A stretch of 5,795 nucleotides of DNA from Deltaproteobacteria bacterium (lineage in GTDB: Bacteria > Myxococcota_A > UBA9160 > SZUA-336): assembly GCA_030665705.1 (NCBI GenBank), contig DAOUZG010000130.1:1-5795 (forward strand), given 5' to 3'. A program made the position numbers and the translations under genes. Below the pieces are notes generated by a model. The model worked only from the letters and a program-made list of their open reading frames with translations. It was not told the DNA's origin and did not search any database. Shown in pieces: positions 1 through 5,590 of the stretch. Position 1 is the first letter of the stretch, and each line of letters begins with the position of its first letter.

Positions 1-2
1 TC

Positions 3-620
3 GTGATCGGCTCGCATCACGACGGCCCTTGGTCCTCGGCGGTGGAGGACGGTTCGGGCATCGCGCTCGTTCTCGCGCAGGCGGTCTACTGGTCCTCGGT
101 TCCTCAGAACGAACGTCCGCACCGCTTGATCTTTCTTCTCAACGCGGGCCACATGGTTGGCGGGGCTGGCTGCCTCGCCTTCCTCGAGCAGCACGCCTCG
201 GAGCTCGAGCGCATCGTTCTCGAGCTGCACCTGGAGCACGCCGCGAGGGAGTTCGTCGAACGCGACGGCCACGTCGTCCCGAGCGGTCAGCCTGAGACGC
301 GCTGGTGGTTTACGAGTCAGATCGCCCCGCTCGAAGCGTCCGTCTGGAAGGCCATCGAGGCGGAGGATCTGGAGCGCTCGCTCATCCTCAGGCCGGACGT
401 GTTCGCCCCCCAGCCGACGACGGACGGGGGCTTCTTCCACCTCCACGGGATCCCGCTCGTGAACTACCTGACAGCCCCGTTTTATCTCTTCGACTCGATC
501 GACCAACTCGACAAGATCGACGGTCCAAGTCTGGTCCCCGTGACGCGGGCCGCCATCCGCATCATCGAGTCGACCGCCGGTATCTCGGCTGACACGATGC
601 GCGCGGCACGATCCGGCTAG
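3..620 (+). CDS. M28-like (zinc aminopeptidase fold) protein, 3' part, divergent metal site
   Basis: The last 205 codons of a gene that begins before the window. The GTG at position 3 sits inside the conserved core, so it is not taken as a real start. The visible part follows the second half of an M28 metallopeptidase. SHHDG (residues 4-8) matches the first zinc-ligand motif (aHyDs), VEDGSG (14-19) matches the bridging-Asp loop (nDngSG), and LIFLLNAGHMVGGAG (42-56) matches the strand and loop that normally carries the Glu-Glu pair. GIPLVNYLTAPFYLFDSIDQLDKID (split at 149-160 and 161-173) matches the last zinc-His strand. Several key residues differ: the bridging Asp is Glu, the Glu-Glu pair is Gly-His, and the final His (usually yH.p.D) is Leu. 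It could be a divergent M28 subgroup with GH at this site, or a non-catalytic relative. No stop or frameshift is seen. It is convergent with the fusion gene that ends at 807. Confidence 0.6.
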   Translation: MIGSHHDGPWSSAVEDGSGIALVLAQAVYWSSVPQNERPHRLIFLLNAGHMVGGAGCLAFLEQHASELERIVLELHLEHAAREFVERDGHVVPSGQPETRWWFTSQIAPLEASVWKAIEAEDLERSLILRPDVFAPQPTTDGGFFHLHGIPLVNYLTAPFYLFDSIDQLDKIDGPSLVPVTRAAIRIIESTAGISADTMRAARSG

Positions 621-639
621 GACCCTGGCTCTGCACGGA

Positions 640-677
640 GAGAGCCGGACCGCTTCGCGCTGCCGGTCGGGGCTCTC
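640..677. terminator. Hairpin between convergent genes, possible bidirectional terminator
   Basis: GAGAGCC (640-646) pairs with GGCTCTC (671-677). After a small 1x2 internal loop, GACCG (648-652) pairs with CGGTC (664-668) around an 11-nt loop. It lies 20 bp after the stop of the M28-like gene and between two converging genes, where a terminator is expected. No T-tract follows on either strand, so a classical intrinsic terminator cannot be claimed. It may equally be part of the repeat cluster that continues to 776. Confidence 0.4.
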
Positions 678-776
678 CGGCCTCCGGACTCCGTCGACCG
701 ACATGGGCCTGGTTGCGACCGGCCTCCGTTGACGCCCCTCCCTGGCAGCGCGAAGCGGCCTCTCCCTGGAAGCGCG
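650..776. repeat. Cluster of short inverted and direct repeats
   Basis: CCGCTTCGCGCTGCC at 650-664 is the exact reverse complement of GGCAGCGCGAAGCGG at 744-758 (15 bp, no mismatch). CTCCCTGGCAGCGCG at 738-752 recurs as CTCCCTGGAAGCGCG at 762-776 (14 of 15 identical, 24 bp apart). The long-range 15-bp pairing uses the same bases as the loop and inner stem of the 640-677 hairpin, so the two folds exclude each other. The pattern looks like a REP-type palindromic cluster. No coding frame here is convincing. Confidence 0.55.
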
Positions 777-806
777 GACCGGCCAGGCGTCCCGATCAGC
801 GCATCT

Positions 807-1925
807 CTAGGCGGTGTCGCTCGCCTCGGCGGGTGCCTCGCCAGAATCGATGGTGCGCTGGCCCATGAGGGTGAGCTTGAAGCGGCGGATCGTCTGCGGC
901 TCGATCCGCGCACCTTTCTCGTCGCTGAAGAACAGAGCATCCTCGGGACACTGGACGATACACGCCCCGCACCGAATGCAGCGCTCGTCGTGGGCCAGGA
1001 CGACCTTGCGCGGATTCTCTCTCTTTTCGTAGACGCCCTCCGGGCAGACCTCCCAGCAGCTGAAGATGCCCATGCAACGATCTGGATCGAGGGTGATCTG
1101 CCACCGGCGCTCCTCAAAGTGACTCCCCCCCTCGATCGGGGTAGAGCCGGGATAGTCGAAGGTCAGCAGTGCCGTTACGGCGACGGGGCCGAGGGCCGCA
1201 GTGACCAGCGCAGCGGGGCCTCCACCCGAGAGCGCTGCGAGCACGAGCGCCACCGCGGCTGCAGCCCCGGCAAAGATCGCGCGCCGAGGTCCCGGAATGC
1301 GGTCGTAGAGGAGGAACACGCCGAAGGCGAGCGCTGCGGTCAGTCCGATCACGGGAAGCACCCACGAGCTGCTGAAGAGGGCCGCTAGAGCGCCAAGTAC
1401 GATTGCCGTCGGGGTTGCCCATGCGGCTCCCATCTCGAGACGCTCGCGGAGGCCGAAGCGAACACGGCGCATGTCGTCGGCCTTGTGTGCTTTGGCGGCC
1501 AGATACCGGGGCAGGTCGTGGGCATAGACTGGTCCGAACCGCACCTTCCACCCGCAACGGCGGGAAACCTCCCGTCCGAGCACTCCCGTGGCCGCGAGCG
1601 GAGGGAGGATGGCGCGACGATGATGCACGTGCGAACCGATTCCCGAGGTCTTCAGCGCCGTTACCACCTGATGGGTCGTGAGGTGTCCCCCGGCGGCGGC
1701 ACACCAGACGTTGATGCCGCTCGACGGGGCGACGACGACCCAGGCGTCGAGGCCTCGAAGCGCTCGAAGGAGTCGCCGTACCGTCAGGTCGTAGTTTCCG
1801 GTGATGAGCACGGGACTCTCCGGACCGGGTGAGCCGACGCGGCGCAGGCCCGCCTCGGTGGGCCACGGGAAGAGCCGAAGGGCGGCCTGCAGCGCGTCGC
1901 GCGCGACGTCGCCTGCCCGGCTCAT
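807..1925 (-). CDS. HgcAB-like fusion: corrinoid domain, membrane helices, ferredoxin domain
   Basis: 372 aa. The start is the ATG at 1925-1923, which overlaps the upstream methyltransferase stop as ATGA. The open frame runs up to 2111, but that part is methyltransferase shadow. Residues 29-165 match the HgcA corrinoid domain: PESPVLITGNYDLT, then LDAWVVVAPSSGINVWC, RFGPVYAHDLP and DMRRVRFGLRERLEM. Cys75 in NVWC (72-75) sits where HgcA's cap-helix Cys binds the cobalt of the corrinoid; the following AAAG replaces the usual A(A/G)GK. Four hydrophobic segments follow (about 169-188, 189-208, 215-233, 237-256), then TFDYPGSTP, resembling the end of HgcA. Residues 276-335 form an HgcB-like ferredoxin domain: C284, C290, C294-P, with the second Cys replaced by I287, then a complete C316, C319, C322, C326-P. 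The C-terminus lacks HgcB's Cys pair. Inferred role: membrane-bound methyl transfer through a corrinoid reduced by the attached ferredoxin, substrate unknown. Fused HgcAB-like proteins are a known class. The one I recall being tested (Pyrococcus furiosus) did not methylate mercury, so no hgcA symbol is assigned. Confidence 0.88.
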   Translation of the reverse strand: MSRAGDVARDALQAALRLFPWPTEAGLRRVGSPGPESPVLITGNYDLTVRRLLRALRGLDAWVVVAPSSGINVWCAAAGGHLTTHQVVTALKTSGIGSHVHHRRAILPPLAATGVLGREVSRRCGWKVRFGPVYAHDLPRYLAAKAHKADDMRRVRFGLRERLEMGAAWATPTAIVLGALAALFSSSWVLPVIGLTAALAFGVFLLYDRIPGPRRAIFAGAAAAVALVLAALSGGGPAALVTAALGPVAVTALLTFDYPGSTPIEGGSHFEERRWQITLDPDRCMGIFSCWEVCPEGVYEKRENPRKVVLAHDERCIRCGACIVQCPEDALFFSDEKGARIEPQTIRRFKLTLMGQRTIDSGEAPAEASDTA

Positions 1926-2581
1926 CCGGGGCGTTCCGCTTGGAGCACGGTCAGGGAGCCGAGGAGCCAGCGTTGCTCGGCCCGAACCTCGAAGCCGGCT
2001 GCCCGCACCTCCTCCGCAAGGTCCCGCAGAGGCTTCGTGAGCCGTCCCGCCAACAGCCATGCCAGCCCGGCCTGGGGAAGTCGGAGCAGCGCGTGGAGCA
2101 CGCGTTGCCACGGGCGTTCGGGGGAGACCTCGTCCGCAACCGCGAGGATCCCCTCGGGTCGGAGACGTTGGAACGCCGCTTTCAGGACGTAGGCTCGTTC
2201 ACTTTCAGACATTTCGGAGAAGCAGAGGCTCGCAACCACGACATCGAATCCAGCTTCGGGGAGGCCGTCGATCTCGGCGGCGGTCGATTCGAGGAAGGTG
2301 AGGGAGCCGTTCGGCGCCTCCCGGAGCCGCTTGCGGGCCAGCTCGAGCATCTCTGGGTTCTGGTCGAGTGCGGTGACGACCGCTCCCCGAGCGACGAGCT
2401 GCTCGGTGACGGCACCCGTGCCGCAGCCGATCTCCAGCACGTGAGCGCCGGGGCGCGGGACGGAGACCTCCGCAAGCAGCCGGTGAAGGAGGGTCACGCG
2501 TCCAAGCGTGATAAGCCGCATCCCCGCGTCGTAGCGATGGGGCGCCGCCTCGAGAAACCGCATCAGGGCAAGCGAACTCAT
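1922..2581 (-). CDS. cpaM: CpaM-type corrinoid protein-associated SAM methyltransferase
   Basis: 219 aa, class I SAM-dependent methyltransferase, with no signal peptide or membrane helix evident. Motif I is VLEIGCGTG (48-56), which holds SAM. The acidic residue after strand 2 is D73 in ALDQNPEML (71-79). The motif IV region is FDVVVASLCFSEM (112-124) and the post-core strand is GILAVADE (144-151). The N-terminal signature APHRYDAGMRLITLGR (13-28), the LCFSEMSE stretch and the later LLRLPQAGLAWLL (165-177) match, as I remember it, the family named corrinoid protein-associated methyltransferase CpaM, found beside HgcAB-like fusion genes. The start ATG follows AGAGG with a spacer of about six bases. 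The stop overlaps the next gene's start (ATGA), which implies translational coupling. Likely role, by inference: moving a methyl group to or from the corrinoid protein or its substrate. The methyl acceptor cannot be read from sequence. A 229-bp gap holding a MITE-like element separates it from the phosphoesterase upstream. Confidence 0.85.
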   Translation of the reverse strand: MSSLALMRFLEAAPHRYDAGMRLITLGRVTLLHRLLAEVSVPRPGAHVLEIGCGTGAVTEQLVARGAVVTALDQNPEMLELARKRLREAPNGSLTFLESTAAEIDGLPEAGFDVVVASLCFSEMSESERAYVLKAAFQRLRPEGILAVADEVSPERPWQRVLHALLRLPQAGLAWLLAGRLTKPLRDLAEEVRAAGFEVRAEQRWLLGSLTVLQAERPG

Positions 2582-2648
2582 GCGTAGCCTCTTCTGGGCG
2601 CCACAACCAGTATCGCACTCCCCCGTCCCGATGTGAAGCCGAACATTG

Positions 2649-2813
2649 TAGAACCCCTCTCAGAAACCCGCTCCCGTCGCGAGGCGGCCCTGCCGGGCCG
2701 ATCTCTGCGTTGCGCTCGCTCGGAATAACGAGGGATATGCCTCGCTCGCGACGCCTTGAACTCGGCCCGCCAGGGTTGCCTCGCTCGGTCCGGGGTTTCT
2801 GAGAGGGGTTCTA
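2649..2813. mobile_element. MITE-like palindromic element with 21-bp perfect terminal inverted repeats
   Basis: The left end at 2649-2669 (starting TAGAACCCCTCTCAGAAAC) is the exact reverse complement of the right end at 2793-2813. Further in, 2679-2701 and 2762-2784 form a second inverted pair with 20 of 23 bases matching. Near the centre CGAGG (2729-2733) and CCTCG (2740-2744) close a hairpin. The whole 165 bp can fold into one long imperfect stem. It encodes no protein. Both ends finish in TA, which would fit a TA target duplication of the IS630/Tc1-mariner type, although the TA could simply belong to the repeat. The lack of any transposase means it could only move by help in trans. The fold may also hamper transcription from the phosphoesterase into cpaM. 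Without a genome I cannot count copies. Confidence 0.75.
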
Positions 2814-4667
2814 GCGATAGCGCCCCCTCGGATCGGGGCCGAGGGGCTGTCCGGCGAGCATGAGGTGCCGTGTGTTGAAGTCGGAATGGCGCACCGTCAA
2901 CGCGATGCGATCGGAGGGGATGTCGGCGGGCGTGGCGAACGCGAAGCTTCCATGCGCGTCGGTTCGGCCGGCCGCGATACGGTCGTCCGGCCGATCGGTG
3001 ACTTCGACCTGCACGCCCTCGATGGGTACGTGGTTGCCCGACGGGCCGGGGTCGACGTCGGAGACCTGGACGCGGGCGGTTCGCCCGTCGGCCGCGCGTT
3101 GCACCTCTAGGTGCAGGTCGCGCAGCCAGATCATCGGCTCGGCCGTTACGGTCTTCATCCCCGAACGCTGCGGGTGCCAGGCGGGGTTCGCCGCCAGCGA
3201 GACGTCCTGACAAGCCATCCCGTGATCGCTCGTGATGACGAAGAGCGTCTCGCGCAGCAGGTCCTTCTTCCGGAGGAGCTCGAGGATGTGCCCCACCCGG
3301 GTATCGCTCTCGTCCAACGCCAGCCGCAGCGCCTCGGAGTGCGGGCCAAAGTCGTGACCCACGGGATCGGTGAGGGCGAGTTCGTGGACCACGAGCTCCG
3401 GGGCCGGATGATCGGGATCGTCGAACAGTACCGCAACCTGCGCCATGCCCCGCGCGTCGAGGATCGCGTCGCGGTAGAGCTCTCCCCCTAACTCCACCCA
3501 TCGCGGGTGGATTTCTTCCATGAACCGTGGGGTCAAAGCCTTTAGCAGGGCCCGGTCTCCGATCACGCGACGCTCCAGGGCTGCGTGGTCCGCGCCGCGC
3601 CCCTGGGGCTCGTGGATCGCAGCCGTGAACGACCCCCTCACTCGACGGAAAGCCTCGTAGAGTGTCTCTACTTCTTCCCCGAGAAAGACCTCGCTCCCGA
3701 TCATCTCACCCTGGGGGCTCGCGAGCTCCCTCTGGCTGCGCAGGTAGTAAGTTGGATTCGCGACGTCGTGGTGCCCGGACCAGGCGCCCGTGACGAGCGT
3801 CGCGTGGCTGGGCCACGTGATCGACGGGAAATTGACGATCGATCCGAACTCCAGCAGGGCGGCTCGCGAGAGGATCGTCCGAAGATTCGGGATCGAATCC
3901 GGTTCGTGGTCGAGTCGATAGAGCAGCTCCGTGTGGCTTAGTCCGTCCAGAACGATCACGTACACCCGCTTCGGACGGCCCCTCTGCGGGTCGAGCACCG
4001 AGTGGAGGATCCCACCGTCCTGGCGTGCGAGGTAGGTCTGGGCGGGTCGCCCGATCGCGTCTCGGCCCTCGATCGTCGGAAAACCCATCAGGTGGCAGAT
4101 CGTCGGCGCCACATCTACCTGCTTGCACACCAATCGGTGTCGACCCGGCCGAATTCCGGGTCCCGCGAACGCGAGGAGTGCCCGGGACTGCACGATGTCG
4201 AGGGCGCCGTGCTGGCCGACCTGGATTCCGAACGCGTAGGCTCGTGGGCTCACGACCAGGTCCGGCGCGAGGGGGCTGTCGAAGAGCTGGGAAATCCGCT
4301 CGTGGGCGAACGGGTAGGAGACCTGCTCGGGCTCGAAGAAACAACGATTTGGATCGTCGCTCCCGGAGACCCGGAGTTCTTCCTCCAGTGTGGAGAGGAG
4401 CGTGGGATCTTGGCAGGCGAGCGGATCCTCGCCCTTCTGCTCGATCGTCTCATAGCGGATGCGGTCTCCGTCCACGAGCCGCCGGAAGCGCACCATCCCC
4501 CGCGCCGCCCACACTTCGTAAGCGCCATCGCGGTAGGTGATCACCAGATCGACGTGGTTGCGCACCTCGGGGTCTTCGAGAAGACCGAGAATCGCCCGGT
4601 TTCCCGACTCCCATTGCTCGACACCCAGCCCTTGCGGCCCCGGCCGCTCCGGCCCGCGAACCTGCAT
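2811..4667 (-). CDS. Alkaline phosphatase superfamily phosphoesterase with unusual domain order
   Basis: 618 aa from the ATG at 4667, preceded by GGAGG with a seven-base spacer. The in-frame ATG at 4706 has no ribosome site. Residues 230-485 hold the catalytic half of a phosphodiesterase/nucleotide-pyrophosphatase-like domain: VYVIVLDG (D241, metal), SITWPSHATLVTG (T284 the likely nucleophile), LTDPVGHDFGP (D434 and H438, metal) and ITSDHGM (D481 and H482, metal). The last metal His, which normally follows the DHG motif within an HG motif, is not seen after it. Residues 20-200 instead resemble the C-terminal half of such a domain: YPFAHERISQLF, DLVVSPRAYAFG, an HGA motif at H153 and VDVAPTICHLMG. 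The protein is therefore either circularly permuted or a tandem pair whose first domain lost its front. Residues 546-604 look like a small beta-sandwich (GVQVEV... AAGRTDAHGSFAF... LTVRH), similar to carboxypeptidase regulatory-like domains. No signal peptide is seen. The TAG stop lies in the terminal repeat of the adjacent MITE-like element. It is the first gene of the set leading to cpaM and the HgcAB-like fusion; the substrate is unknown. Confidence 0.8.
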   Translation of the reverse strand: MQVRGPERPGPQGLGVEQWESGNRAILGLLEDPEVRNHVDLVITYRDGAYEVWAARGMVRFRRLVDGDRIRYETIEQKGEDPLACQDPTLLSTLEEELRVSGSDDPNRCFFEPEQVSYPFAHERISQLFDSPLAPDLVVSPRAYAFGIQVGQHGALDIVQSRALLAFAGPGIRPGRHRLVCKQVDVAPTICHLMGFPTIEGRDAIGRPAQTYLARQDGGILHSVLDPQRGRPKRVYVIVLDGLSHTELLYRLDHEPDSIPNLRTILSRAALLEFGSIVNFPSITWPSHATLVTGAWSGHHDVANPTYYLRSQRELASPQGEMIGSEVFLGEEVETLYEAFRRVRGSFTAAIHEPQGRGADHAALERRVIGDRALLKALTPRFMEEIHPRWVELGGELYRDAILDARGMAQVAVLFDDPDHPAPELVVHELALTDPVGHDFGPHSEALRLALDESDTRVGHILELLRKKDLLRETLFVITSDHGMACQDVSLAANPAWHPQRSGMKTVTAEPMIWLRDLHLEVQRAADGRTARVQVSDVDPGPSGNHVPIEGVQVEVTDRPDDRIAAGRTDAHGSFAFATPADIPSDRIALTVRHSDFNTRHLMLAGQPLGPDPRGRYR

Positions 4668-4762
4668 GCTCCATCCTCCAGACGGACCCGGCAGTGTGAC
4701 ACGCATCCGCTCGAATTTCGACGCTGGACTTCGTAGCCGGGGTTTCTACCTTGGGGTTCCGG
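4668..4762. other. Divergent intergenic region, no promoter recognised
   Basis: This gap separates the start of the phosphoesterase (left, - strand) from the IMPase-family gene (right, + strand) and must hold promoters for both unless they start further inside. I see no convincing -35/-10 pair on either strand. The only ordered site is the small AT-rich palindrome TCGAATTTCGA at 4711-4721 (five-base arms, one-base centre), which could be an operator half-way between the two starts but is short enough to be chance. Confidence 0.3.
4675..4679 (-). promoter_or_regulatory. Ribosome binding site that sets the phosphoesterase start
   Basis: On the - strand the sequence reads GGAGG, then seven bases, then ATG at 4667. 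This is the strongest Shine-Dalgarno match in the window. It favours the start at 4667 over the longer in-frame ATG at 4706, which has no purine-rich site before it. Confidence 0.7.
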
Positions 4763-5590
4763 ATGTCCTCGAGCTCCTCGTCGAACATCTCTGGCCGGGC
4801 CTTTGTCGAGGCGATGGCGCTGCCCGTGTGGCAGGCCATGGCCGCGGTCCGCTGGCTCGAAGGGCGCGTGGCGAATCGCCCCAAGATCGAGGAGATCACG
4901 CCGGAGAAGGCCGCCCTCACGGATGGGGACTGCGTCGCCCAGGAGATCCTACTCGTTGCCCTGCGCTCCCATTTTCCCGATGTCGCCCTGAGCGTGGAGG
5001 AGGACACCCCCTCCGTAGCGTTGTTCGAAGGAAATCAGGCGGATCAGAGGGTCGTGATCGATCCGATCGACGGCACCCTCCGCTACCTGCGTCGGGACGG
5101 GCCCTACGCGATCCTGATGGGGCTGGAGCGCGAGGGGCGGGTGGAGGCCTCCCTCGTCGGTCTCCCCGCGATCGGAACGCTCATTCAGGCGGTTCGGGGG
5201 GAGACGGCGGAGATTGCCACCGAGGGGGGCTCCTTTCGGCCTGCTTCCCCGAGCTCCGATGGCAGGGCGCTTCTCGTCTCCTACGGGCTTCCCGAGGACC
5301 TGCGTGCGCGCCTCGAGGCGCGTGGCCACAACCTCGTGACGGCTGCAGGCGGCGTCATTGGTGTCGCTTCTCTGCTTCCGGGAACCTTTGGTGCACTTCG
5401 CCTCAGCGCGCATGCGGACGGCCTCTCCCATCGGGCCTGGGTGGCTGCACTGCCGACACTGGAGGCCGGAGGTGTCGTCGAGGGTCTCGACGGGGCCTTC
5501 CCCGAGGGGTACTCCCCCGGAGTTCCCGGTCTTATCGTGGGCGCGTCGAGCGAGGACGCCGCGTACATCCGCCAGGCACTGCGGGCCTGA
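4763..5590 (+). CDS. Inositol monophosphatase family protein with altered third metal motif
   Basis: 275 aa from the ATG at 4763, with GGGG about six bases upstream. A TTG at 4751 would add four residues and is less likely. The family is Mg-dependent phosphatases acting on inositol phosphates, PAP, fructose-1,6-bisphosphate and similar small phosphates. Visible motifs are LTDGDCVAQE (52-61, the usual vT.aD region), SVEEDTP (77-83, with the metal-binding Glu) and VVIDPIDGT (97-105, with D100 and D103 binding metal and T105). After DGT, LRY replaces the usual xNF. Near the end, HADGLSHRAWVAALPTLEAGG (split at 217-230 and 231-237) aligns with the WD.aAG..l..EAGG motif, but His223-Arg224 stand where Trp-Asp is expected, so a third metal ligand appears lost. 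Length is normal for the family and no frame break is seen. It is divergent from the phosphoesterase gene with about 95 bp between starts, and could share its regulatory region. Substrate cannot be assigned. Confidence 0.82.
   Translation: MSSSSSSNISGRAFVEAMALPVWQAMAAVRWLEGRVANRPKIEEITPEKAALTDGDCVAQEILLVALRSHFPDVALSVEEDTPSVALFEGNQADQRVVIDPIDGTLRYLRRDGPYAILMGLEREGRVEASLVGLPAIGTLIQAVRGETAEIATEGGSFRPASPSSDGRALLVSYGLPEDLRARLEARGHNLVTAAGGVIGVASLLPGTFGALRLSAHADGLSHRAWVAALPTLEAGGVVEGLDGAFPEGYSPGVPGLIVGASSEDAAYIRQALRA

Noticed and set aside
729..1388. Open frame on the + strand opposite the fusion gene
   Set aside because: It is antisense to a gene with clear domains and codes for low-complexity, Arg/Ala/Glu-rich sequence with no family resemblance: a GC-rich shadow.
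807..1925. Calling the fusion gene a bona fide mercury methylation hgcAB
   Set aside because: The cap-helix Gly-Lys is changed, one ferredoxin Cys is missing and the C-terminal Cys pair of HgcB is absent, so mercury methylation is not supported.
1926..2111. N-terminal extension of the HgcAB-like fusion up to an upstream ATG at 2111
   Set aside because: These 62 residues lie wholly within the methyltransferase gene, are Arg/Gly/Ala-rich shadow sequence, and the ATGA overlap at 1922-1925 gives a natural start just before the HgcA-like domain.
1829..2587. 252-codon + strand open frame opposite cpaM
   Set aside because: It is antisense to a well-supported methyltransferase and shows no recognisable motif.
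2578..3501. 307-codon - strand open frame crossing the MITE-like element
   Set aside because: It overlaps the phosphoesterase in another frame and is extremely Arg/Gly/Pro-rich, as expected of a shadow frame in GC-rich DNA.
4668..4706. Longer phosphoesterase start at 4706
   Set aside because: There is no ribosome site before it, while GGAGG stands at proper distance before the ATG at 4667.
4731..4749. GGGGTTTCT at 4739-4747 as a second end of the MITE-like element
   Set aside because: Only nine bases match the terminal repeat and nothing further agrees; this is expected by chance.
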